Below, one piece after another: positions 5,668 through 12,757 of a stretch of DNA of 17,881 nt; within the stretch, counting starts at the first letter, position 1, and each line of letters begins with the position of its first letter. Location of the stretch: NCBI GenBank assembly GCA_016182285.1, contig JACOXQ010000071.1, positions 1 through 17,881 on the forward strand. Reading direction: 5' to 3'. The notes beneath the pieces are model-generated. The model had not been told where the DNA came from. It ran no database searches and saw only the letters and a program-made list of their open reading frames with translations. Made by a program: the position numbers and the translations under genes. Source of the DNA: Candidatus Kaiserbacteria bacterium (GTDB lineage Bacteria; Patescibacteriota; Minisyncoccia; Phycocordibacterales; Phycocordibacteraceae).

Positions 5668-7575
5668 TCACATCCCTATCAACACAGGGATGACCATCGG
5701 GGCTTTGTTGGTGCGCGCGAAGAGGAATCCGGCCATGACATCGGTCAGATTATTCTTCACGTAATCCAGGTCAATCGGATTCATGTTGCGCGTGCTATCC
5801 TCAATCGTCTTCTTGATAAGGATACGCCCCTCGTTGAGTAGATTCTGCGACTCGCGCAGATACACGAAACCGCGGCTGATGATGTCGGGCGACTTGCGGA
5901 GCTTTCCGGTCTTCATGTTCACGCTCGCGATAATCACGAACATGCCGTCCTTGGCGAGCGACTGGCGATCGCGTATGACGACCTCCTGTATATCGCCTAT
6001 CGTGAAGCCGTCAACGACCATCGGCGCCGAAGGCACCTTCTGCTTGTGTATGTTCATCCGCTCGCCGTCTTCAATATCAATAACCGTGCCGTTGTCCGGA
6101 ACAATGATGTTCTCTTTCGGGAATCCGGACTGTTCTACGGCCTTAGCGTGGCATCGTAGCATTGAGTGGTATCCGTATGCCGGCATGAAGAATTTCGGAT
6201 GGACCTGCCGGTTAATCCAGACGAGCTCTCCCGTATTGCCGTGGCCGGTGGAGTGGACGTCGCTTGAGCGGTAGTGGATGAGCGTAACGCCGTGTCGGTA
6301 GAGATTGTCTTTCAGTTTCTGTACGGCAATCTCGTTGCCCGGGATAACCGAAGAAGAAAGCACGATAGTATCACGTTCGGTAAGCGTGATGTTCTTGTGC
6401 TGTTTGGTCGCAATGCGCATAAGCGCGGCGAACTCTTCTCCCTGCGCGCCGGTAGAAAGTATGACGATTTTATCCGGAGGATAATTGCCGATATCCTGTG
6501 CAGGAATAATCGTGTCCTTACTTATCTTCAACAGACCGGTCTTCTCGGCGATCTCCAGATTATTCTTGATGGAACGTCCCTCTGTGACGATTTTCTTGCC
6601 GAGTTTTTCCGCGGTTTCCATGATGTGAATCATGCGTTCAAACTGCGAAGCGAACGTTCCTATAATGAGCCTGCCGGAGACTGTTTTGATTATATCTTCC
6701 AATGTTTGGATTACGCGTTTTTCAGGAATTGAAAAGCCGTCTTTTTCTGCATTTGTTGAATCAGCGATGAAGAATATATTTTTATCCTTGCCGAGCTCCC
6801 CCCATATCTTCACTTCTCGTTCGCTAGGAGTGCCGTCGTCGTGGTCAAGCTTCAAGTCGCCTGTGACGACGACGTTGCCTTGCGGAGTCTCTATTGAGAC
6901 GCCCATTGAGTCTGGGATAGAGTGCGTTACCGGGAAGAACTTTACTTTCGTTGACCCGATGGTGACTGATTGTCCTACTTCAACGACTACAATTTCGGAT
7001 TTTGGAACATCCGGATACTCCTCCTGTCTGCGCTGAATCATGATGGACGTGAGATTCTGAGTATAGATCGGCGGCGTGCCGAAACGCGGCAACGTGAAGG
7101 GAATGCCCCCTATGTGGTCCAGGTGTCCGTGGGTGATAATTACGCCCTTAACGCGGGAAGCATTTTTCTCCAAATATTTCGTATTCGGCAGTATGTAATC
7201 AACGCCGGGCGACGCTTCCTCCGAAACGAACTGGAATCCCGCGTCAAAGACGAGAATGTCGCCGGTCGCTCCCACCTCTACCGCTATCATGTTTCGTCCG
7301 ACCTCTTCCACGCCGCCGAGCGGAATGATTCGGACCGACGTCGGGCCGACCGGTTCGGGGAAGTAGTCTATAGCGCGGTTAATCCGCATAGGATTGGACG
7401 AAGGTCTGCGCAGTATGCGCTGTATTCTGCGTGATGCGCCGCCGGGACGAACGCCGCCGCGTCTTGTACCGCGATTTCCGTGCTCATATCGTCTTGGACC
7501 GGTTGGCCGCGATTCTCTTGACGGAGCAGGGCGCGGACTTGCCGGTGCCGCCGCAGGGGCTGGTGCTGAATTCAT
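5668..7575 (-). CDS. rnj: RNase J family ribonuclease (metallo-beta-lactamase/beta-CASP)
   Basis: 635 aa from the ATG at 7575. Residues about 14-57 are Arg/Gly/Pro-rich and probably disordered, an RNA-binding-like extension before the catalytic core, which starts at IIPLGGVEEVGRNM (about 83-96). The metallo-beta-lactamase motif HGHLDH (149-154), His218 (VTHS), Asp240 (TGDL) and the beta-CASP/RMMBL segments STGAQGE (374-380) and HSTGHG (441-446) are all present. RNase J enzymes are 5'-3' exo- and endoribonucleases for mRNA decay and rRNA maturation in bacteria that lack RNase E. The segment expected to read like P-x-H-G-E is PAYGYH (465-470), so a usual metal-site His is not at its normal place. 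An in-frame GTG at 7662 would overlap the upstream SBP gene by 31 nt and was not chosen. There is no Shine-Dalgarno; the gene lies 56 nt after the SBP stop. Confidence 0.88.
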   Translation of the reverse strand: MNSAPAPAAAPASPRPAPSRESRPTGPRRYEHGNRGTRRGGVRPGGASRRIQRILRRPSSNPMRINRAIDYFPEPVGPTSVRIIPLGGVEEVGRNMIAVEVGATGDILVFDAGFQFVSEEASPGVDYILPNTKYLEKNASRVKGVIITHGHLDHIGGIPFTLPRFGTPPIYTQNLTSIMIQRRQEEYPDVPKSEIVVVEVGQSVTIGSTKVKFFPVTHSIPDSMGVSIETPQGNVVVTGDLKLDHDDGTPSEREVKIWGELGKDKNIFFIADSTNAEKDGFSIPEKRVIQTLEDIIKTVSGRLIIGTFASQFERMIHIMETAEKLGKKIVTEGRSIKNNLEIAEKTGLLKISKDTIIPAQDIGNYPPDKIVILSTGAQGEEFAALMRIATKQHKNITLTERDTIVLSSSVIPGNEIAVQKLKDNLYRHGVTLIHYRSSDVHSTGHGNTGELVWINRQVHPKFFMPAYGYHSMLRCHAKAVEQSGFPKENIIVPDNGTVIDIEDGERMNIHKQKVPSAPMVVDGFTIGDIQEVVIRDRQSLAKDGMFVIIASVNMKTGKLRKSPDIISRGFVYLRESQNLLNEGRILIKKTIEDSTRNMNPIDLDYVKNNLTDVMAGFLFARTNKAPMVIPVLIGM

Positions 7576-7600
7576 AATTTTTTGATTAATGGGCTTGCCG

Positions 7601-7630
7601 ATAATAAATAAACTGAAACCCGTACGAAAA
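7601..7630 (-). promoter_or_regulatory. Possible promoter of RNase J
   Basis: In the 56-nt gap upstream of RNase J, on the minus strand, TATTAT (7606-7601) is preceded after 18 nt by TTTTCG (7630-7625). The -10 is good and the -35 poor. Transcription would start about 20 nt before the ATG. RNase J may also be read through from secG. Confidence 0.3.
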
Positions 7631-7631
7631 T

Positions 7632-9353
7632 TTAACGGCTTTTGTTCGCGAATATCGGCCACACCGCGTCGGTTGAACGATACCAGGAAGCGACTGTTGC
7701 GAATCGGTCGGCTGGAATAATGATTTGCGGCAGTTCAACTCCTCTAATGTCATCCGGTACTTCGTATGCGAAGCTCGGTGCGTACATAAACGCGGCCGGA
7801 TACTCTGCGGCGATTATATCCTCAATCTTTTGCAAATTGTCGTTGCGCGTCTTCCGGTCTGTCTGCTCGCGGACGTTCTCCAGGAGAGTGTCAACAGTTT
7901 TGTTCGCATAGAGCGCAATGTTAAGTCCCGGGTCGTTTCTTTCCTTAGAACTCCAGAACGCATACAGGTCCTGGTCGCGTCCTATCACCATGCCGTACAG
8001 AAGCGCTTCGTACTTGCGGGGGCGGATGACGTTCTGCGAGAGGTCTCCCGGCTCGTAGAGCTCTATGTTTACCGGAATGCCGAGCCGCTCCCAGTCCGAC
8101 TTCGCCGCGATCGCCACATTTTTCAATTCGGGAACGTTTGATGTGCGCACGATGATTCCGTCGAGTGTCTGCTTCGCCGCCGCATTTTCCCAGATGCGTT
8201 CGGTTCCGTCGTATACCCATCCCGCCGACTTCAGGACCTCCGCCGCCGCGACAATGCGGTGTTCAAACTGCGGAATAAGCGCCTGCGTTACCGGTCCTCC
8301 CGGCGGAACTGGCCCCATAACTGCAGTCGCGTAACCGCCAAGCACGTTGTCTATAATGGATTGCCGGTCGAGAGCAAGCGAAAGAGCCTTGCGCACCTCC
8401 GTTCTCGCATATACGCGCTTTTCGCTCGGATTCCAAAACACGCCGAATACTCGGGCGTATGGAGCGGTCAACGCAGTCTTCGCACCGATGTCATATGCGC
8501 TCTCCACCTCGCCGCTTTTTACGGCATTCGCTAGATCCTCCGCGCGTGAATAGAAGTTGAAGCGTATTCCGTCCAGATACGGACGGCCAAGCGCAAAGTC
8601 GGGATTTCCGACAAACGATACGCTCTCAATAAGTCCGGATGTTCCGCGCGAAACGCGCGAGACCTTAAACGGTCCGGCTCCTACCGGAACGCTCTGCAGA
8701 ATTGAGAACGGGAATTCTTCGTCGGAGACCCTGTTCCAGAGCCGAGAAGGAAGGATACCGAGCGTCGTAAGTCCGAGGAACGGCGCGTACGGCTTCGCGA
8801 GAGTGAATCGTACCGTCCGTTGGTCAAGGGCGACCGCCCTCACGCCGGACCAGTCTGCGTATTTAGGGCTTTTAAGCGCCGGATCCTGCGCCTTCTGCAC
8901 CGTGAAAATCACGTCGTCTGCGGTGACCGGCGAACCGTCGGAGAATTTTATGTTTTCTCTCAGGGTGAATGTGTACGTTTTACCGTCCGCAGACAGGTCG
9001 TAATATTCCGCAAGCACAGGTATCAGTTCTCCCTTTCCCGACAGGCCCATGAGTCCGGCATACGCGAGTGCCGACAGGTCCCGGTCGGCGTCGCTGATGG
9101 CGAGAAGCGGATTTATGAACCGCGGACTCCCGACTTCTCCCTCAACAAGAGTTCCGCCATATGAGGGCACTTCAACGAGGAGCGACTGCTGAAGCGCGTA
9201 GAGTCCGAGAAGTGATGCGATACCGAAGAGTATAGCGAACAAATAGAAGAGAACTTTGTCGCCGGACGAGAATGCTCTAACGCGTTCCTGCGCGCGATCC
9301 AGAGCAGGGATGCTCCGCAGGCGCGTCAGCCTGTCACGCATCTCGTCGCTCAT
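7632..9353 (-). CDS. Membrane-anchored substrate-binding protein of the peptide/nickel ABC family (SBP_bac_5)
   Basis: 573 aa. A charged cytosolic N-terminus (1-33) leads into one membrane helix (about 34-56). There is no lipobox Cys, so the protein is tethered by this helix rather than by lipid. The rest is a full SBP_bac_5 domain of the DppA/OppA type: GGTLVEGEVGSPRFINP (66-82), LSADGKTYTFTLRENIKFSDG (about 120-140) with VTADDVIFT, RKALSLALDR and a C-terminal lobe to ADRFATVASWY. These proteins capture oligopeptides or related ligands outside the membrane and pass them to DppBC-type permeases. No permease or ATPase of that system is in the window. The start ATG overlaps the secG stop (ATGA), so translation is coupled to SecG, an odd pairing. 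The family call is secure and the ligand unknown. Confidence 0.87.
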   Translation of the reverse strand: MSDEMRDRLTRLRSIPALDRAQERVRAFSSGDKVLFYLFAILFGIASLLGLYALQQSLLVEVPSYGGTLVEGEVGSPRFINPLLAISDADRDLSALAYAGLMGLSGKGELIPVLAEYYDLSADGKTYTFTLRENIKFSDGSPVTADDVIFTVQKAQDPALKSPKYADWSGVRAVALDQRTVRFTLAKPYAPFLGLTTLGILPSRLWNRVSDEEFPFSILQSVPVGAGPFKVSRVSRGTSGLIESVSFVGNPDFALGRPYLDGIRFNFYSRAEDLANAVKSGEVESAYDIGAKTALTAPYARVFGVFWNPSEKRVYARTEVRKALSLALDRQSIIDNVLGGYATAVMGPVPPGGPVTQALIPQFEHRIVAAAEVLKSAGWVYDGTERIWENAAAKQTLDGIIVRTSNVPELKNVAIAAKSDWERLGIPVNIELYEPGDLSQNVIRPRKYEALLYGMVIGRDQDLYAFWSSKERNDPGLNIALYANKTVDTLLENVREQTDRKTRNDNLQKIEDIIAAEYPAAFMYAPSFAYEVPDDIRGVELPQIIIPADRFATVASWYRSTDAVWPIFANKSR

Positions 9354-9589
9354 GACCTCGCCAGAAGGAAGCTCATTATCGCCGCAAGCACGAGAAGTAT
9401 GGCAATAACGATTGTCGCATTGAATAGAAATTTCTCGGCGCCTCTGCGCTTATAGAACGTCGACGCGAAGTTGTCGCCCCCGAATGCTCCGCCGAGGCTG
9501 GCTCCGCGCTGCTGCAGCACGACGCCGACGATGAGGAGTATAGAGAGGATGATTTCCGCGTACGGCAGTGCCGATACGAGTGCCTCCAT
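9350..9589 (-). CDS. secG: Preprotein translocase subunit SecG
   Basis: 79 aa with the SecG plan: a membrane helix (about 9-25), the conserved cytosolic loop QQRGASLGGAFGG (26-38), then YKRRGAEKFLFNAT (46-59) and a second helix (about 57-76). SecG joins SecY and SecE in the membrane channel and assists SecA-driven export. Length is normal for the family. The stop overlaps the SBP start by 4 nt. It is divergent from groES across 243 nt that carry the palindrome at 9667-9690. The upstream Shine-Dalgarno is weak. The call rests on the loop motif, which is diagnostic. Confidence 0.93.
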   Translation of the reverse strand: MEALVSALPYAEIILSILLIVGVVLQQRGASLGGAFGGDNFASTFYKRRGAEKFLFNATIVIAILLVLAAIMSFLLARS

Positions 9590-9655
9590 CTGTGCCGCTA
9601 CATTAGCACAGGCGCATAATCTCGCGCAAGTTGCTGATGTGAATGTAAATAATCG

Positions 9656-9706
9656 TAGGTATCAAAGACTTGTCGCTATAGCGACAAGTCGTGGATAGGT
9701 AACAAA
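9656..9706. repeat. Perfect 24-bp palindrome flanked by 11-nt direct repeats
   Basis: The arm GACTTGTCGCTA (9667-9678) is followed without a loop by its exact complement TAGCGACAAGTC (9679-9690). On either side are near-identical direct repeats, TAGGTATCAAA (9656-9666, touching the palindrome) and TAGGTAACAAA (9696-9706), 10 of 11 bases alike and 40 nt apart. It sits between the divergent secG and groES genes. It could be an operator, a hairpin terminator/insulator, or the scar of a small hairpin element with a target duplication. Confidence 0.6.
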
Positions 9707-9749
9707 TGAATGAAAAATGGACGGAAAACAGAAACATCACTTGTCAAGG

Positions 9750-9778
9750 TTGCGATGAGGCGAGTGTTTCTTTATACT
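9750..9778 (+). promoter_or_regulatory. Sigma70-like promoter of groES-groEL
   Basis: TTGCGA (9750-9755) and TATACT (9773-9778) lie 17 nt apart, matching the consensus at 4/6 and 5/6. The predicted start near 9785 gives a leader of about 48 nt. TTGTCA at 9741-9746 is a better -35 but is 26 nt from the -10. No full CIRCE element (TTAGCACTC-N9-GAGTGCTAA) is present. Confidence 0.55.
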
Positions 9779-9832
9779 CCCTTCACACGTTCATAATAGG
9801 GAGGAGGGGCGATTATTCATTTATATAGAAAC

Positions 9833-10141
9833 ATGGCGAAGAAGCTTTCACTCGTGCCTTTGGGCGACAGGATAGTGGTTTTGCCGGCAGAAAAAGAAGG
9901 CGAGAAAAAGCTCGCATCCGGCATCATCATTCCCGAAACAGTGGATAAAGAGAAACTAATGAAGGGAGAAGTCGTCTCGGTCGGTCCCGGCCGCCGAAAT
10001 GATGAGGGGAAACATATGCCGACTGAAGTGAAGGTCGGCGATGCGGTTTTCTTCAAAAAGCCGTGGGACGAGCCGATTAAGTTTGACGGAATTGAGTATT
10101 ATGTGCTGTCCGAGTCGGATATTCTCGGCATTATTAAATAA
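9833..10141 (+). CDS. groES: Co-chaperonin GroES (Cpn10)
   Basis: 102 aa. LVPLGDRIVVLPAEKE (7-22) opens the Cpn10 beta-barrel. The mobile loop that docks on GroEL lies around KKLASGIIIPETVDKEKL (25-42), and GEVVSVGPG (45-53) with VGDAVFFKK (68-76) follow. The C-terminal strand ends with ESDILGIIK. It caps the GroEL ring to enclose folding proteins. It is a few residues longer than the typical 94-97. A purine-rich GGGAGGAGGGG (9799-9809) lies about 24 nt before the ATG, too far for a normal Shine-Dalgarno, yet no other start in frame fits better. It is co-transcribed with groEL, which starts 32 nt later. Confidence 0.95.
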   Translation: MAKKLSLVPLGDRIVVLPAEKEGEKKLASGIIIPETVDKEKLMKGEVVSVGPGRRNDEGKHMPTEVKVGDAVFFKKPWDEPIKFDGIEYYVLSESDILGIIK

Positions 10142-10158
10142 GCTAAAGCCTAGCGCCT
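10142..10158 (+). repeat. Intergenic repeat copy between groES and groEL
   Basis: GCTAAAGCCTAGCGCCT directly follows the groES stop. The same sequence with two extra bases, GCTAAAGCCTCTAGCGCCT, occurs at 5646-5664, just beyond the RNase J stop. GCTA and TAGC within it can form a short hairpin. It may be a small dispersed intergenic element. Confidence 0.4.
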
Positions 10159-10173
10159 AACTAACTAGTTCAT

Positions 10174-11811
10174 ATGGCAAAACAAATTCTTTTTTCTGAA
10201 GACGCGCGCAAGGCGATTGCGAAGGGCATTGCGCTCGCCGCTCGCGCGGTCAAGGGTACGCTCGGTCCCAAAGGGCGCAATGTCATTATTGAAAAGAGCT
10301 ACGGCGGTCCGCGCATAACGAATGACGGCGTATCCATAGCCAAGGAGATTTCGCTTAAAGACAAGTTTGAAAATATGGGCGCCGAGATTGTTAAAGAAGT
10401 GGCGAACAAGACTAATGATACTGCCGGCGACGGGACAACCACGTCTGTAGTTTTGTTTGAAGCGCTTGTTGAAGAGGGCCTCTCGCACGTGATGAAGGGC
10501 GCGAACGCGATGATGATACGAAGCGGAATGGAGAAGGCCAAGGACGCCGCGCTCGCGGAACTTAAGAAGATGGGTAAGCCGATAAACGGCAAGGCGGAGA
10601 TTAAACAGGTCGCCTCTATTTCCGCAGAGTCTGAAGTTCTTGGGAACATTATCGCCGAGGCTGTTGAAAAAGTCGGCTCTTCCGGCGTGGTCACGGTTGA
10701 AGAGAGTCAGGGCATGGAACTCTCCTATGACATAGTTGAGGGACTCCAGATAGACAAGGGCTATGTGTCGGCCTATATGGTTACGAATCCGGAGAGAATG
10801 GAGGCCGAGATGAAGGACGCGCTCGTACTCCTCACTGATAAAAAAATCGGAAATGTTCAGGAGATTTTGCCGTTGCTTGAAAAAGTCGTGCAGTCTGGGA
10901 AGAAAGAGCTCGTGATTATCGCGGAGGATGTTGAAGGCGACGCGCTCTCCACATTTATCGTGAACAAATTGCGAGGAGCATTCTCGGTACTCGCGGTGAA
11001 GGCGCCGGGCTACGGCGATAGGAAGAAAGAAATGCTTGCAGATATCGCAACAGTAGTAGGCGGGCAGGTCATCACGAGCGAAGTCGGCATGACGTTTGAG
11101 AATGCGACTCTCTCCATGCTTGGGAAGGCCTCCCGCGTCGTCGCGACCAAAGACGATACGACTATCGTTGGAGGTAAGGGGAAGAAGGCGGACATCGCCG
11201 CGCGCGTAGCTCAGCTAAAGACGCAAATGGAAAATACCGACTCCAAGTTTGATAAAGAGAAGTTTGAAGAGCGCATCGCGAAGCTCTCCGGAGGCGTCGC
11301 TGTGATTCACGTCGGCGCGGCGACCGAGACGGAAATGAAATATCTGAAAGATAAAATTGACGATGCGGTGAAGGCGACGAAGGCTTCTATTGAAGAGGGC
11401 ATCGTAGCGGGCGGCGGCACGGCTTTGGCAAAAGTTGCCAAAAAGCTCGTGGCGCACGACGGACGTAAGATGGGAAGTGCGGACGAGAAAGCGGGCTTTG
11501 ACATCGTCATGCGCGCGCTGGAGACCCCGCTCGCGCAGATAGCCATTAACGCCGGCAAGGACGACGCGGCTGTCATCGTATCCAAAGTGCAATCGGGCAA
11601 AGCGAACGCCGGATACAACGCTCTAACCGACGAGATTGTTGAAGATATGCTCTCTGCGGGCATAGTGGACCCAGTTAAAATGCCGCGCATGGCGCTTGAA
11701 AACGCGGTCAGTGCCGCCGCGATGCTCCTCACTACCGAAGCGGCTGTCGCCGACATCCCAGAACCAAAATCTCCTCCATCTGGTGGGGGCGGCATGGGCA
11801 TGGACTACTAA
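10174..11811 (+). CDS. groEL: Chaperonin GroEL (Cpn60)
   Basis: 545 aa, normal for the family. Visible hallmarks: TLGPKGRNVIIEKSYGGPRITNDG in the N-terminal equatorial part, the ATP-site TAGDGTTTSVVL (around residue 84-95), the apical region with IVNKLRGAFSVLAVKAPGYGDRKK, and EEGIVAGGGTALAKV near 410-425. It forms the double-ring ATP-driven folding chamber that works with GroES. The C-terminal tail is GGGGMGMDY, a short version of the usual Gly-Gly-Met repeats. It is the second gene of the groES-groEL operon. There is no clear Shine-Dalgarno before the ATG, so re-initiation after groES or leader-independent initiation is likely. It is followed by two tandem hairpins. Confidence 0.97.
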   Translation: MAKQILFSEDARKAIAKGIALAARAVKGTLGPKGRNVIIEKSYGGPRITNDGVSIAKEISLKDKFENMGAEIVKEVANKTNDTAGDGTTTSVVLFEALVEEGLSHVMKGANAMMIRSGMEKAKDAALAELKKMGKPINGKAEIKQVASISAESEVLGNIIAEAVEKVGSSGVVTVEESQGMELSYDIVEGLQIDKGYVSAYMVTNPERMEAEMKDALVLLTDKKIGNVQEILPLLEKVVQSGKKELVIIAEDVEGDALSTFIVNKLRGAFSVLAVKAPGYGDRKKEMLADIATVVGGQVITSEVGMTFENATLSMLGKASRVVATKDDTTIVGGKGKKADIAARVAQLKTQMENTDSKFDKEKFEERIAKLSGGVAVIHVGAATETEMKYLKDKIDDAVKATKASIEEGIVAGGGTALAKVAKKLVAHDGRKMGSADEKAGFDIVMRALETPLAQIAINAGKDDAAVIVSKVQSGKANAGYNALTDEIVEDMLSAGIVDPVKMPRMALENAVSAAAMLLTTEAAVADIPEPKSPPSGGGGMGMDY

Positions 11812-11812
11812 T

Positions 11813-11833
11813 TACCGAAGTTTAACTTCGGTA
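11813..11833. terminator. Hairpin directly after groEL
   Basis: TACCGAAGTT (11813-11822) and AACTTCGGTA (11824-11833) are perfect complements around a single central T, starting 2 nt after the groEL stop. An A-rich rather than T-rich stretch follows, so it may protect the 3' end rather than terminate, with the real terminator next to it. Confidence 0.45.
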
Positions 11834-11841
11834 GAAATAAA

Positions 11842-11868
11842 AAAAGCCGGGCAAGCCGCCCGGCTTTT
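11842..11868. terminator. Bidirectional rho-independent terminator after groEL
   Basis: AAAAGCCGGGC (11842-11852) pairs with GCCCGGCTTTT (11858-11868) around AAGCC. A GC-rich stem with T-runs on both strands serves both groEL (plus) and the convergent unknown gene ending at 11894 (minus). Confidence 0.87.
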
Positions 11869-11893
11869 CAGTCTCTGTAAGATGTGGTGATTA

Positions 11894-12502
11894 CTACAGG
11901 CCGATATTGTTTTTCATTTGTTCTTCTGTCGCCTGGGCGGCGAAAGCTGAGAGCCGTTTCAGCAACTCGTCCAAAGCCAGCTGAGCCTGGTCAAAGTTGA
12001 CAACATCCTCCAGTTGCCTTGTGTACCGAACGAAGCCAGACTTCAAGTCCACGTACGCTGAGATGATGATAGGGAGGACCATACAGTGAGAACGAGGAAC
12101 GTCCTCAAGATTTGTGCCAGATGCAAAAGAAATGGAACACCGCAAAGGACGCGCACCCCACTGCAACTCACTGGTGTCCACCAACCCTTTGAAGATTTCC
12201 TGCGTCACGGCATCTTCCGGAGCCTCACCCCCAAAGAGGTTCGCAACGATGTGTGTTTCAGTTGATAGAGCGAACTTCCCATCACGTTGCTCATCCCTGA
12301 CCGTAGTGTTGAAGTCATACTTGATCAGGATTTGCCAGTCGGTGGTAATAGTCAGATTGAGAATAACGAGATGTGAGGCAATGAACCCCTTCCCCGGATG
12401 CGTGTCTTTAATGTAGTTGTGGCACCGCACAAGCATGATGCCTGGACTTAGAATCTTTCGGTACACGTCTCTCAGAACACGGGTATTTTCTGGTCGCTTC
12501 AT
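11894..12502 (-). CDS. Hypothetical protein with atypical codon use
   Basis: 202 aa from the ATG at 12502, chosen because GGAGGTTTGAA-ATG gives an excellent Shine-Dalgarno; an in-frame upstream extension to 12562 lacks one. I recognise no family. The protein starts MKRPENTRVLRDVYRKIL and looks soluble with alternating beta strands (for example SHLVILNLTITTDWQILIKY and CMVLPIIISAYVDL). It ends in a helical, Gln/Glu-rich tail (about 170-202, FDQAQLALDELLKRL) that may be a coiled coil. There is no signal peptide, membrane helix or Cys-pair motif. Codon choice (CTG, CAG, GGG, ACC, AGT mixed evenly) differs from the GCG/CGC/CTC-rich neighbours, suggesting a different origin. It is monocistronic, between the groEL terminator and a candidate promoter at 12590-12618. 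Confidence 0.75.
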   Translation of the reverse strand: MKRPENTRVLRDVYRKILSPGIMLVRCHNYIKDTHPGKGFIASHLVILNLTITTDWQILIKYDFNTTVRDEQRDGKFALSTETHIVANLFGGEAPEDAVTQEIFKGLVDTSELQWGARPLRCSISFASGTNLEDVPRSHCMVLPIIISAYVDLKSGFVRYTRQLEDVVNFDQAQLALDELLKRLSAFAAQATEEQMKNNIGL

Positions 12503-12589
12503 TTCAAACCTCCAATCGGCTATCCATACGGAATCGCCTATGGTTGAACTACAAACGCCCAAGCTTCAGGCGCGCTCACTTCCATCCGC

Positions 12590-12618
12590 CATATTCCTCT
12601 TTCTCCTAGAAATGTCAA
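12590..12618 (-). promoter_or_regulatory. Candidate promoter of the unknown gene at 11894-12502
   Basis: On the minus strand a perfect -35 TTGACA (12618-12613) is followed after 17 nt by AATATG (12595-12590), a poor -10. The leader would be about 80 nt. Within it AGGAGAAAGAGGAAT precedes an 8-codon open frame (12592-12566, MADGSERA), a possible leader peptide. Confidence 0.35.
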
Positions 12619-12728
12619 TCGTTTGGATATCAAAAAGTCCCTACGGTCGTAGAATCTCTTTGATAGCTTCCTGTGCCTTAGTTTTGCCTATACGACGTTA
12701 AGGTAAAGTGATTTTTTGATGAAAATAA

Positions 12729-12757
12729 TAATGAAAGGTTTACGAAACCTTTCATTA
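12729..12757 (-). terminator. Rho-independent terminator of the histidine phosphatase gene
   Basis: TAATGAAAGGTTT (12729-12741) and AAACCTTTCATTA (12745-12757) form a perfect 13-bp stem with a 3-nt loop. On the minus strand it is followed by TTATTTTC. The stem includes the TAA stop of the phosphatase gene. Confidence 0.75.

Noticed and set aside
7576..7662. RNase J start at an upstream GTG (7662)
   Set aside because: It would overlap the SBP gene by 31 nt, adds an atypical hydrophobic stretch and has no ribosome site; the ATG at 7575 is the first ATG in frame.
9739..9790. Possible CIRCE (HrcA) element before groES
   Set aside because: Only a loose GAGTGTTT half resembles it; the TTAGCACTC-N9-GAGTGCTAA pair is absent.
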